From contig JAOICL010000018.1 in assembly GCA_028131545.1 (NCBI GenBank), positions 1 to 47,886 on the forward strand: a stretch of 47,886 nucleotides of DNA. Direction: 5' to 3'. Made by a program: the position numbers and the translations under genes. Position 1 is the stretch's first letter, and every line of letters begins with the position of its first letter. Positions 9,583 to 17,549 of the stretch are shown here, in pieces. The stretch is from Vibrio sp. Lineage in GTDB: Bacteria > Pseudomonadota > Gammaproteobacteria > Enterobacterales > Vibrionaceae. Below the pieces are notes generated by a model that made no database searches, was not told where the DNA came from, and saw only the letters and a list, made by a program, of their open reading frames with translations.

Positions 9583-10350
9583 ATGATGAATTTATATAAA
9601 GCAACAATCACACCGGTAATGATCATAACGACATTATTTGGATGCTCTGTAGAAGAAGCACCCTCTGAATTTGTGTGTACTCAAGTATCAAACCACACGA
9701 TTGACTTAGAGGCGGGTGACTATACCGATGTCTATTCTATCTACGATAGTGGTACCCGAAAAATAGGCTACGTTAAGCACGGCGACTTTTATTTACACAG
9801 TGAATGCAGTGCTAGCTTGATTGAATACCAGGTAACGGAAGACGATGGGGCAACCGGAGATCGATATTCTTGGTATGAATATGGCGCGGCAATACACTCT
9901 CAAGGCATTCACTCGATTCAATTTTATATTAGCTCAGAACAACACACGGCTTCAGTGGTCACCCGAAAAGATAAAGAAGGACAATGGGATAAGCAATGGC
10001 AAGAAGAGGGACGAATCAGCAAAATGCAGTGGAATAATGAACAATTATTTGATCAGGTGACCGTCGTTAACCAGCATAATGGTGCAGATATCCGTGAAGT
10101 GACGGTCGTATCGGGTACGATCACAAAAACAAAACGATATGATGCCAGCACACAAGATTACCAATGTACCTGGGATAATGAAGGGGTATTGACCATTGAT
10201 AGCGGTTGTGTAAATGAAGAAAGCCATGACGTCAATATTATCGGAGTGTCGGTAGACAGTGACGCCTATGAACAGGCATTCTTTTCAGCTCAAATTGGCT
10301 ATGAGACTGATGAGCAAGTCATTATTGATGATATTAATCGGTTCTTTTAA
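9583..10350 (+). CDS. Predicted lipoprotein of unknown function
   Basis: This 255-residue protein begins with a short lipoprotein signal ending in the lipobox LFGC, so it should be lipid-anchored at Cys21 and face the periplasm or the cell surface. The mature part is acidic and strand-rich with several cysteines, and I recognise no family. The start is one of two tandem ATGs at 9583 and 9586, preceded by GGGGATA. Its promoter carries the same CAAATTTG element as cas1 and the genes at 28-37 kb, which groups it functionally with them although the CRISPR operon lies between. A terminator separates it from the convergent CARF nuclease gene. Confidence 0.7.
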   Translation: MMNLYKATITPVMIITTLFGCSVEEAPSEFVCTQVSNHTIDLEAGDYTDVYSIYDSGTRKIGYVKHGDFYLHSECSASLIEYQVTEDDGATGDRYSWYEYGAAIHSQGIHSIQFYISSEQHTASVVTRKDKEGQWDKQWQEEGRISKMQWNNEQLFDQVTVVNQHNGADIREVTVVSGTITKTKRYDASTQDYQCTWDNEGVLTIDSGCVNEESHDVNIIGVSVDSDAYEQAFFSAQIGYETDEQVIIDDINRFF

Positions 10351-10373
10351 AAAAGGGCAGGATTTACCTGCCC
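10349..10373 (-). terminator. Intrinsic terminator of the CARF nuclease gene
   Basis: GGGCAGG (10355-10361) and CCTGCCC (10367-10373) form a 7-bp stem with a 5-base loop. On the minus strand the hairpin is followed by a run of six T, so it terminates the leftward gene; it may also help end the rightward lipoprotein transcript. Confidence 0.8.
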
Positions 10374-10405
10374 GCATTGGCTTAATCTATCCACACAGGA
10401 TAAGT

Positions 10406-11689
10406 CTAAGAAGTGATAAAGAAATTCTTTTTTGAAAAATCAATGAAGTCACTGTGCGCAAAAATCCGAATGTTATTTGCGCGTGCAAGGCGCTCGATGC
10501 GTGCTATTGTCGTATCATTTTTTACAAAACTTTGGCAAAAGGGTCCTAGCACGATATATTTTGGCATCATCGCAAATTGAGAAACAGAACCAATCTGTCG
10601 AATCGCATCACTTAGCATCTTATTCGATGTTAAGCCAGCTTTCACCTCAATCAGCCTCAGTTCCCCCTTATCGGCAATCACCAAATCAATATCACGATGT
10701 GGTTTCTCTACATTTTTCATCGTATTGTTATCTCGTGCAGCATCATACTGAAGCCCCAAATGCATGTGCTGTGGTAAATAGTCGTTCGAGAGCTGATCAT
10801 ATACCAGATACTCAAACCAATCGCCCTTAACCCATTCGATAAGATCTTTTCCCAGTGAATGACCGGAAGCGAATGCGTTTGGCCCATGTACAGTCCATGT
10901 GTTGCCCTCTAAGTTCATGATTTCAGGGAAGTGTGAACCCAACTTTTCCAACCAAGCTATCATCTTATCAAGATTAGGTTTGTTCGATTTGACTAATGTG
11001 ATTAAAGAATCAAGTGCAATACCGTGGGGTGTTGTCTGCTTATTTTTGTCTTGATTGAACCAAATTGAACTTAGGTATTTAGCGACAGAGTGATGAGGGT
11101 GAGCTTTGTCATCATTGATACGGTTAAACTCTTTCGCAAGCGGAAGCAGCGATTCTAAGCGCTCCTTTGGAATGTAGGAAGGTTTCTCTTTTTCGATATG
11201 GACATCATAAAGAGAAACTAAATCATCCACACCTATTACGTCAAAATCGAAAGCATGAGTTGAACTTTGGGTTGCGTTAAGATTATTCGGTTGCCATTCC
11301 TCTAAATCATTTTTAAAACTTTTATAGTGAATCGCATCCCATTGAATCGCATCATTCAATGCCAAAGCCACCGCTTTCGTTCCACCCGTCGCGTTTAATA
11401 TATTGACATAATCAGAATTTAAGAGAGAAGGTAAAGCGCGTTCAATGGTTTGTTTTGAAGAAAAATATTCCTCCATATCGTCGATTTTAAGTTCCACGAT
11501 GTCGCTATCAGGTAACTTATTTTTTAGAATAGTTTGAAGAGGCTTGAGATAAGGAAGTGAAAAAGCAGTATCGTTATATAACGTGATAATGTTTTTTGGT
11601 TTAAATTTCAAACAAGCTAGAACAGAGGGTATGTTTTGTTTTCCAACAACAATAACATAATTAGATTTATCATGATTAATTAGGTTCAT
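10406..11689 (-). CDS. Card1/Can2-type CARF nuclease (DUF1887 family)
   Basis: A 427-residue two-domain protein. The N-terminal CARF domain (about 1-170) should bind cyclic oligoadenylate made by Cas10; its signature ligand loop is NATGGTKAVA at 99-108. The C-terminal domain is a PD-(D/E)XK nuclease: Glu293 in GDWFEYLV, Asp335 in RDIDLVIAD, and Glu348/Lys350 in RLIEVKAG. Known members are activated by cyclic tetra-adenylate and cut DNA and/or RNA, giving dormancy during phage infection. All catalytic residues are present, so it is probably active. It stands alone on the minus strand between the lipoprotein and the HEPN cassette, about 14 kb from cas10, but clearly belongs to the type III system. 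Confidence 0.88.
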   Translation of the reverse strand: MNLINHDKSNYVIVVGKQNIPSVLACLKFKPKNIITLYNDTAFSLPYLKPLQTILKNKLPDSDIVELKIDDMEEYFSSKQTIERALPSLLNSDYVNILNATGGTKAVALALNDAIQWDAIHYKSFKNDLEEWQPNNLNATQSSTHAFDFDVIGVDDLVSLYDVHIEKEKPSYIPKERLESLLPLAKEFNRINDDKAHPHHSVAKYLSSIWFNQDKNKQTTPHGIALDSLITLVKSNKPNLDKMIAWLEKLGSHFPEIMNLEGNTWTVHGPNAFASGHSLGKDLIEWVKGDWFEYLVYDQLSNDYLPQHMHLGLQYDAARDNNTMKNVEKPHRDIDLVIADKGELRLIEVKAGLTSNKMLSDAIRQIGSVSQFAMMPKYIVLGPFCQSFVKNDTTIARIERLARANNIRIFAHSDFIDFSKKNFFITS

Positions 11690-11797
11690 TTAATATACCA
11701 ATTATTATATTAAAGCATACAAATAGCATAAATTGACGTGTAAAAAAAATTATTAATATCTTTATATCGACTTTGTTCATAAAAAGAAATACAGGAA

Positions 11798-11827
11798 TTG
11801 ACATTTACATGACATTGATAAAATAAT
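11798..11827 (+). promoter_or_regulatory. Sigma-70-like promoter of the HEPN/MotAB-like cassette
   Basis: A consensus TTGACA at 11798-11803 is followed at 18 bp by AATAAT (11822-11827); TAAAAT at 11819 is an alternative -10. Unlike the accessory genes, this promoter lacks the CAAATTTG element, so the cassette is probably made constitutively. Confidence 0.5.
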
Positions 11828-11862
11828 AACTTTTCAAATACAATAAAGTGCAATTGGTTGCT

Positions 11863-13770
11863 ATGACACAATGTGAATTAAAGGGAAAGGAAGATCCTTT
11901 ATTAAGTTTAAATACACAGGATTTTGATTTAGACGATGAACTATCCAACAGTTTAATCAGTGTCAAAGAAGAACCCGTAGAAGCCATTGACCCTAACAGT
12001 GGCTCCCTTGAAAGTCCTAATCCGCTAGAAGATGTGACCAGCACTCACGTTGTTGTCGACAATGATCACCCCGCATCGATCAATGAAATCAGTGATAAAA
12101 AACCAATAGAGCATAGAACAGAGCGAACCATTAACGAGTCTTATATCTCTAAAGAAATGGCAGGTTATTCTGATTTTAAGTCAGAGTATACCGTCATAAA
12201 GAGCGCATTAAAGACAAACAGCACTGGTAAAGAAGACATGGAAAGTCTTCGCGATGTTTTAGCCCAATTACAAGATGTTTCTGCTAGTTTTGATCTACTC
12301 GAAACGAGCATTTCACGATTAGAAGAAGCAAGAAAAAAAGCACAAGAATGTGAATCACTCATTGGGTTATTTGATCGCTCCTTACCCTACGGCTCATATA
12401 AACCCGTAAAGGCGACCAATATATTAATCATTGATGCTAGCGTGGAGCCGACTGTAAAATTATTCTCTGATAATTTAAATAATTTGGGGGAAGCTTTGCT
12501 TCGTGGAAAGGGGACAAACGATCTTGACAGATTATCTCAACTGATACATGAGCAAATGGCAGTGCTCAGGCAACACGATCTAACGTCTTCAGAATTTGTT
12601 TGGAATAGAGTTCAACAACGCGCTTGGCGTGAACTTCACCCTGAAGAAAATAGAAAAGCAGCGGGTCATCATATCGATATTATGATTCATAAATTAAATC
12701 TATTTATGAATGAACATAAGAAAGTATTGGAAGCGCACCAAGCTTGGTTGGCAAAGGGAGGGGATCCTGAAGATGAACCCTATCTGGGCGATATGATTAA
12801 ACACTTAGATACCGTCTTAAAAGGCTTATCCCATAAAATTGATGAGTTGTCGATTCACTCGACGCCCCAGCAAAAAGAGCAGATTAAAGCTTTCGAATAC
12901 GCCCTAGATAAATATTATGAAGACCAAATTAGATACGGTCTGTCAGGCGGAAGAGGATTTAACCCGATTAAACCTTCGCTTGGGCAATTGCAAGAAAGTA
13001 TCGATCAATCTCGTTTTATGCAGACCGCGTTTGATGAAGCATTGCAGCTAGAGCTTAGCATGGAGAAAGTCTATTTACTCCATTGGATTGGCGATGAAGC
13101 ATTAACATTGGCGTGGCGACGTTCAGAAAAAGGGAAGAAGAAACGCCATATGGACGTGCCAGGTATTCTTTACAATTTCCACGATCCTATCTTAAATGCC
13201 TCTTTTCATGCTGCACGCGGTGTCAGAAATCAAATGGCACATGCGGGATTATTGTATGATCCTGAACAGATGCAAGTAACCTGTGATAATTATATTAAAG
13301 GTATTCAACATCTCATCGATGCCTATAGTGTCGACTTAAGCCGCTTGAAAATTCAGACGAAAAGTCGCCCAGTAACAAAAGAAGAATACAGTGATGTGAT
13401 GTGGAAGGTTTCTAAGGGCGATCGTGGATTTGACCTAAATTACCTGTTGGATATATACACTGGATTTGATAAAGAATTTCCCTTTTATAAAGAATGTAAG
13501 CATCAGAGGGATCTAGAAGTTGCATTTAGAAAAGAGTACGACCGATTTTGCCGCTTAAGGTTTACTCGAGAAATCTTTGGTAATCCCACAGAACGATATG
13601 AACAAGTTAACAAAATTATTGAGAAATTAGCATCAACACCACGATTTGATAAAGAAAAAGCACGAAAAACCGTTATTTGGACCTTGTTTAATTTCAGCAA
13701 AAGTAAACTGGATCAGCAAGAAACATTGCAGAATATGCAAACAATAAAGGAGGCCTACCGTGGATTATAA
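11863..13770 (+). CDS. HEPN-motif protein, first gene of a MotA/MotB-linked cassette
   Basis: I prefer the ATG at 11863 over an in-frame GTG at 11848; the product has about 635 residues. The first 100 are acidic and probably disordered, and 100-350 are largely helical. Near residues 400-480 there is a compact helical domain with RNQMAH at 455-460, the R-x4-H signature of HEPN ribonucleases, preceded by FHDPILNASFHAARG. HEPN proteins with an intact motif usually cut RNA as toxins or defence effectors. It overlaps the next gene by 11 bp, which ties it to the MotA/MotB-like pair downstream. It matches no standard Zorya component I know. The HEPN call rests on the motif and helical context. Confidence 0.6.
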   Translation: MTQCELKGKEDPLLSLNTQDFDLDDELSNSLISVKEEPVEAIDPNSGSLESPNPLEDVTSTHVVVDNDHPASINEISDKKPIEHRTERTINESYISKEMAGYSDFKSEYTVIKSALKTNSTGKEDMESLRDVLAQLQDVSASFDLLETSISRLEEARKKAQECESLIGLFDRSLPYGSYKPVKATNILIIDASVEPTVKLFSDNLNNLGEALLRGKGTNDLDRLSQLIHEQMAVLRQHDLTSSEFVWNRVQQRAWRELHPEENRKAAGHHIDIMIHKLNLFMNEHKKVLEAHQAWLAKGGDPEDEPYLGDMIKHLDTVLKGLSHKIDELSIHSTPQQKEQIKAFEYALDKYYEDQIRYGLSGGRGFNPIKPSLGQLQESIDQSRFMQTAFDEALQLELSMEKVYLLHWIGDEALTLAWRRSEKGKKKRHMDVPGILYNFHDPILNASFHAARGVRNQMAHAGLLYDPEQMQVTCDNYIKGIQHLIDAYSVDLSRLKIQTKSRPVTKEEYSDVMWKVSKGDRGFDLNYLLDIYTGFDKEFPFYKECKHQRDLEVAFRKEYDRFCRLRFTREIFGNPTERYEQVNKIIEKLASTPRFDKEKARKTVIWTLFNFSKSKLDQQETLQNMQTIKEAYRGL

Positions 13771-14332
13771 ATACGCTTATAAACAATTAGAAAAAGAGAT
13801 TCAAGGACTGGCTCGAAGCTTAAATAATCAGACTCGTAAAATCACAGACCAAGATGAATTAGAAACCTTGCCTAAGATTTTTCTGAGAGGTCGATTTGAG
13901 CAAATTAATATTGATACTGGGTGTCTAGAAATCACCGTTGAGTCGAGTCGTTATTATTACCCTGTCTCACAATATCAATCGGAAAAACTCCCTTTCCCAG
14001 GGCACCAAGTCTTGATATTTAACGATAATGAGCAACCAGGAATCGTAGGTTTTAATGCGCAAGGGCGAATGCTTTCCCCGGCAGGCATAGAGTCACTGCA
14101 GTTGCAAAAAGTGGATATTCAAAGTAGAACGTGGACATTCGCTAGTCATCAATATCATCAAAAAGTATTGCCCCTTCCTGATGAACTGCCACCTTTAGTG
14201 ATCGGTGAAAATTACCAATTTAGAGTCATACAATGTTTACCGCATCATATTTACGTCTATGAAAAAAAAGATGACATGGCTTTTCAACATCAAAAAAACA
14301 TTAGTACAGCGTATCAAAGCGCGAGAGGTTAG
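13760..14332 (+). CDS. Unknown cassette protein between HEPN and MotA-like genes
   Basis: A 190-residue soluble protein. The GTG start at 13760 is well supported by an AAGGAGG ribosome site at 13746-13752 inside the end of the upstream gene, indicating translational coupling. The first 35 residues are helical and charged; the remainder is predicted strand-rich, with two similar beta segments (around 40-95 and 110-175) that could be OB- or S1-like small barrels, though no diagnostic residues are visible. There is no signal peptide or membrane span. It lies 11 bp before the MotA-like gene. I do not recognise the family; an adaptor between the HEPN protein and the membrane motor is a guess from position only. 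Confidence 0.65.
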   Translation: MDYKYAYKQLEKEIQGLARSLNNQTRKITDQDELETLPKIFLRGRFEQINIDTGCLEITVESSRYYYPVSQYQSEKLPFPGHQVLIFNDNEQPGIVGFNAQGRMLSPAGIESLQLQKVDIQSRTWTFASHQYHQKVLPLPDELPPLVIGENYQFRVIQCLPHHIYVYEKKDDMAFQHQKNISTAYQSARG

Positions 14333-14343
14333 AAAGAAGTAAA

Positions 14344-15231
14344 ATGACGATTTTTTTCATACTTTTAATTTATGTCGTAACGATGCTAGCTCTGCCATTA
14401 ATGTTAAATAACACCTTTGAGTACCCTAATCTAGCAGAGAACGTGTTGAGTGACTTAAATGCCACTTATTTCAGTGTTTTTCATTTGCCTTCTGGTCTTT
14501 TTATTGGTTTAAGTATGCTGATCTTACTAGGTAATAGTAAAGATAAAAACACCGTTAAAAAGGTCACCTCCCTTAACATCAAAACGTTGCGTAAAGAATT
14601 ACATGAAGCGCAAGACATAATGAATAGCACCTGCCGTACACTTGAAGAAGATAAAACAGACATCAGTTCTTATAAAAGATTGATTTCACAATCGAAGGAA
14701 GACAATGTTGCTGGAAAGCTCAGTCGATTATTTTTACAAGGTGGCACAGACGATCATGCTCACATTGTTCTAAAACGTTATACCTTATCAACAGAAAAAA
14801 ATTCATTACTGAAAACAAAACAGTTTGGCTTTATTGCCACATTACTTCCTTTATTAGGAATGGCAGGCACAATTACTGGGCTGATGTTCATTTTCGCTGG
14901 TGATATGACCGGCTCAGCATCAGCAGAAGACAGCTTTAATCAAAAGTTTGCTGGGATGGGAATTGCACTGTTAACCACATTGTATGCCACGATTCTGACA
15001 GCCATGTACTTAAAACCTCGCCAACATAAAGTTCAAATGGATTTAGCGAATTTGTTACTCGCCAAACAAGAAGTGTTACATGATTTTATTCTGTTAAAAA
15101 ATACCTTAGACATCAATCAACTGATGAATCAATTTCATCAAGAACAGTTAGAAGAACAAAGAGCGACGTTAGCGAAAGAGTCATACGAACAACCAAACTT
15201 CACCATACCAGAAGAACAAGACGCGGCGTAA
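14344..15231 (+). CDS. MotA/TolQ/ExbB-like proton-channel subunit (ZorA-like)
   Basis: A 295-residue inner-membrane protein with four predicted spans: about 3-20, 42-62, 160-185 and 205-225. The last two form the MotA/ExbB core, with ATLLPLLGMAGTITGL followed by FAGMGIALLTTLYATILTA, the hallmark of ion-driven rotary stators. Between spans 2 and 3 is a helical cytoplasmic loop of about 90 residues, and the C-terminus is a short helix. Zorya ZorA proteins have the same core but usually a much longer cytoplasmic tail, so this is a compact relative rather than a typical ZorA. Its partner is the MotB-like gene downstream. Inferred role: sensing an envelope perturbation and signalling to the HEPN protein. 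Confidence 0.75.
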   Translation: MTIFFILLIYVVTMLALPLMLNNTFEYPNLAENVLSDLNATYFSVFHLPSGLFIGLSMLILLGNSKDKNTVKKVTSLNIKTLRKELHEAQDIMNSTCRTLEEDKTDISSYKRLISQSKEDNVAGKLSRLFLQGGTDDHAHIVLKRYTLSTEKNSLLKTKQFGFIATLLPLLGMAGTITGLMFIFAGDMTGSASAEDSFNQKFAGMGIALLTTLYATILTAMYLKPRQHKVQMDLANLLLAKQEVLHDFILLKNTLDINQLMNQFHQEQLEEQRATLAKESYEQPNFTIPEEQDAA

Positions 15232-15234
15232 GGT

Positions 15235-15296
15235 AATCATGGATAAAGGCAATTATGGTTAAAAGTAATTATGGATAAAAGCAATTATGGATAAAG
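15235..15296 (+). repeat. Four 16-bp units, each carrying an ATG, at the MotB-like start
   Basis: A 16-bp unit recurs so that ATGs fall at 15239, 15255, 15271 and 15287, exactly 16 bp apart. The first three open 7-codon mini-genes (MDKGNYG, MVKSNYG, MDKSNYG), each ending within the next unit; the fourth is the real start of the MotB-like gene. Copy-number change would not disturb the reading frame of the gene but could tune initiation. Confidence 0.75.
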
Positions 15297-15940
15297 AATT
15301 AGCATCAATACTGAATGACGCAGAACAAGGGGATGGCTGGATCACCTCCTATGCCGATCTCATTAGTGCATTACTTGCCGTACTGTTACTGATGGCCAGC
15401 TTTTCAAAGGTCGATATTGATAAATTTGATGCTGTCCAGCGTAGTAAAGGGCAAACGGAAACACAAAGCTTAAAAACCATTTATGTCAAACTCCAAAAAA
15501 TTGCCAAAGAAAATGATTTAGAAAGTGAAGTTCAGTTAGATCTCGGTAGAAATGGATTAGAAGTTAACTTTGATTCCGTCATGCTGTTTAAAAGTGGAAA
15601 AAGCCGTATGCAACAGGTGTTCTTGAGTCAGATAGAGCCGGTATTAGAAGCGGTTGCTGAAGTGGGCGATCAGCGTTATATCGACGTCATTGGTCACACT
15701 GATAACATTCCGTTTAGTAAAAAAACGCAACAAACTAACTGGAAATTATCCTCAGAAAGGGCAGCGGCTTTACATCAGTTTTTATTAGATCAAGGAATGC
15801 CAAAGGAAGGAACACGGTTAGTTGCTTATGCCGATACTATGCCAGAGGTATCTTATGAAGGATTAGTAACACAAGAACAAATAGAGGAAGCGAGATCCGC
15901 TAACCGTCGTGTTTCAGTATTAATTGGTTTATTAAAATAA
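15287..15940 (+). CDS. MotB/OmpA-like stator subunit (ZorB-like)
   Basis: A 217-residue protein with one N-terminal membrane span, about 24-42. The segment GWITSYADLISALLAVLLL carries Asp24 where MotB has its proton-binding aspartate, so it should pair with the MotA-like protein to form an ion channel. Residues 85-215 are an OmpA-like peptidoglycan-binding domain (VIGHTDNIPF, NWKLSSERAAAL, then SANRRVSVLI near the end). It would anchor the complex to the cell wall. This matches ZorB of Zorya anti-phage systems in size and domain order. The start is the fourth ATG of a 16-bp repeat. No zorC, zorD or zorE homologue follows; a terminator and CRISPR array do. Confidence 0.8.
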   Translation: MDKELASILNDAEQGDGWITSYADLISALLAVLLLMASFSKVDIDKFDAVQRSKGQTETQSLKTIYVKLQKIAKENDLESEVQLDLGRNGLEVNFDSVMLFKSGKSRMQQVFLSQIEPVLEAVAEVGDQRYIDVIGHTDNIPFSKKTQQTNWKLSSERAAALHQFLLDQGMPKEGTRLVAYADTMPEVSYEGLVTQEQIEEARSANRRVSVLIGLLK

Positions 15941-16050
15941 AGGTTTCATCGCATTCGACATTGTCTTTCGAAGCATGGAAGAAGAAATATAAGTTAAGCC
16001 CGCATTATACCCACTAAAAACGGTCAATCCGGTGGGGTCAATAGCAATAA

Positions 16051-16084
16051 AGCGCCCGTATCATCATAATACGGGCGCTTTTTT
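16051..16084 (+). terminator. Strong intrinsic terminator overlapping the array's last repeat
   Basis: AGCGCCCGTAT (16051-16061) pairs perfectly with ATACGGGCGCT (16069-16079) and is followed by a run of T (16079-16084). It ends the HEPN/MotAB-like operon. The T-run replaces the first bases of the leader-distal CRISPR repeat. Confidence 0.9.
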
Positions 16085-16480
16085 AGTCCCTTGTGTCAGG
16101 GCGTGTCCTTATCGGACTAATTGTGTATTAACAAAAAAGCAAACTGAAGTTGTCTTAGTCCCTTATGTCAGGGCGTGTCCTTATCGGACGTAGGTATTAT
16201 TGGTGGTATTCAGATATCGCCTTTGTCTTAGTCCCTTATGTCAGGGCGTGTCCTTATCGGACGATATATCGGTAAGCTTTCGTAAAAAAGAGTACCCGTC
16301 TTAGTCCCTTATGTCAGGGCGTGTCCTTATCGGACTTAGAACGATAATAGATACGCCTTATGTCTTTAAAGTCTTAGTCCCTTATGTCAGGGCGTGTCCT
16401 TATCGGACGCCTGTTTTAAACGCCGAATATTAATTGATAGAAGTCTTAGTCCCTTATGTCAGGGCGTGTCCTTATCGGAC
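16080..16480 (-). CRISPR. CRISPR array 1, six repeats and five spacers
   Basis: Repeats of 38 bp lie at 16080-16117 (degenerate 5' end), 16152-16189, 16225-16262, 16298-16335, 16371-16408 and 16443-16480. Spacers are 34, 35, 35, 35 and 34 bp. On the plus strand the unit begins GTCTTAGTCCCTTATG and ends GTCCTTATCGGAC. The degenerate repeat is at the left, and a leader shared with array 2, including a promoter pointing left, is at the right; the array is therefore transcribed on the minus strand and the newest spacer is at 16409-16442. On the transcript each repeat can form two small hairpins (GTCC/GGAC and CCCT/AGGG). The terminal repeat has the TTGTG variant that is standard in array 2. Confidence 0.97.
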
Positions 16481-16488
16481 TAGAGAAA

Positions 16489-16517
16489 ATAGTAACTCAT
16501 TGATTTTAAAGCTTCAA
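16489..16517 (-). promoter_or_regulatory. Leader promoter of array 1
   Basis: Read on the minus strand: TTGAAG (16517-16512), a 17-bp spacer, TACTAT (16494-16489), then 8 bp to the first repeat. Array 2 has the same geometry (17 bp, then 8 bp), and the surrounding 80 bp of the two leaders are recognisably similar. Confidence 0.7.
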
Positions 16518-16621
16518 TAATCTCGACTTAATGCATGCTTAAAGTGTGATGAATCTATCAAAATAAGCAAGATATAGACCACCACTTTTATTTGTTGAAT
16601 AAAATCAGTTCTTTGAAGAAT

Positions 16622-16661
16622 GTAAAAAATACAATGGCACGATATTTTACAAAGTGCCATT
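16622..16661 (-). terminator. Intrinsic terminator of the cas effector operon
   Basis: AATGGCAC (16633-16640) pairs with GTGCCATT (16654-16661); on the minus strand the hairpin is followed by a T-rich tract (16631-16622). It ends the leftward cas10-cas6 transcript before it enters the array leader. Confidence 0.75.
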
Positions 16662-16682
16662 GAATGTGTTTTTATTGAATGA

Positions 16683-17549
16683 TTATGTTATTAATTGAAC
16701 AGCACCCAGCCCGAAGGTGGTCTTGCCACCCAGCTGTAACGCCTCAGCCAATCGATAATACGGCAGCAAAGAACGGGTCTCATCGCACACCATGAATGTT
16801 CCCTGAATCCCACCAAAGGGCACAAACTCATTTTGCTTGAGCGAATAACGATGCCAATCTTCAAAATAGGTTTGAGCCGACAGATTGGCTTGATTGACCG
16901 TCATCGGTAGGTCAGAGGCCAAACGCAATAACTCTTCATCATCATTGACCCAAAAACGCGCCAATTGGGTGAGCCTTCGGGTGGCTTGCTTGGCCCAAAA
17001 CTCCCCGTTTTCGACTCCTTTCTTGAGTACTTTACCCTGATGCTTGGTGCGACATGGGGTGACCAAATTAACCAAATATTGGCTAGAATCAGCTTCTTGG
17101 GTGAAGCGATCAGAAAGAGAATAGGGGGTGATCTCAAAGCGTTCATCCGTTGGCGTTCTCGAGCTGATATGAGTCAATTTAAACCCACACCGTGCCGGGC
17201 CTATTCCCATCTTTTCGCCCAATTGTATGGCATGAATAACCTCATCGAGCAAATGGATCGATTCGCCAAATAGGGTAATATCGAATTGAAAATGCTCCCC
17301 CTTACGCCAATGGGTTTTGTTGTTTAGACAGGGAGTAATGGCGTAGGGTTTGGGTTGCTGCCCTTCATGCGTGCCGTAAAAAACATGAAAGGCTCTATCG
17401 GAGGCTCTTTTTAATGCATGCCCAAACCAGCCATGCAACATCGAGCCTTTAAATTCAGGAAGCTCAGTGTCCGATAACAGCTGCGCATGAATACGCAGCG
17501 TTAACACTTGAAACTGAGAACATAGCGTCAGTAAGTGAGGGTTGATCAT
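16683..17549 (-). CDS. cas6: Cas6 CRISPR RNA endonuclease
   Basis: A 288-residue RAMP protein, last gene of the effector operon. It would cut the array transcript inside the repeats to make guide RNAs. The Cas6 signature is the C-terminal glycine-rich loop GGKTTFGLGAVQL (about 273-285), with an FKGSMLHGWFGHAL helix near residues 33-46 and a second glycine loop MGIGPARCGF. A catalytic histidine cannot be fixed by eye; His39 and those in the N-terminal ferredoxin fold are candidates. Its ATG overlaps the upstream stop (ATGA). It is the only Cas6 seen, so it presumably processes both arrays, whose repeats differ at three positions. Confidence 0.8.
   Translation of the reverse strand: MINPHLLTLCSQFQVLTLRIHAQLLSDTELPEFKGSMLHGWFGHALKRASDRAFHVFYGTHEGQQPKPYAITPCLNNKTHWRKGEHFQFDITLFGESIHLLDEVIHAIQLGEKMGIGPARCGFKLTHISSRTPTDERFEITPYSLSDRFTQEADSSQYLVNLVTPCRTKHQGKVLKKGVENGEFWAKQATRRLTQLARFWVNDDEELLRLASDLPMTVNQANLSAQTYFEDWHRYSLKQNEFVPFGGIQGTFMVCDETRSLLPYYRLAEALQLGGKTTFGLGAVQLIT

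Noticed and set aside
11863..15940. A complete Zorya system
   Set aside because: Only ZorA/ZorB-like stator genes are present; no ZorC, ZorD or ZorE equivalent is seen, and ZorA's long tail is missing.
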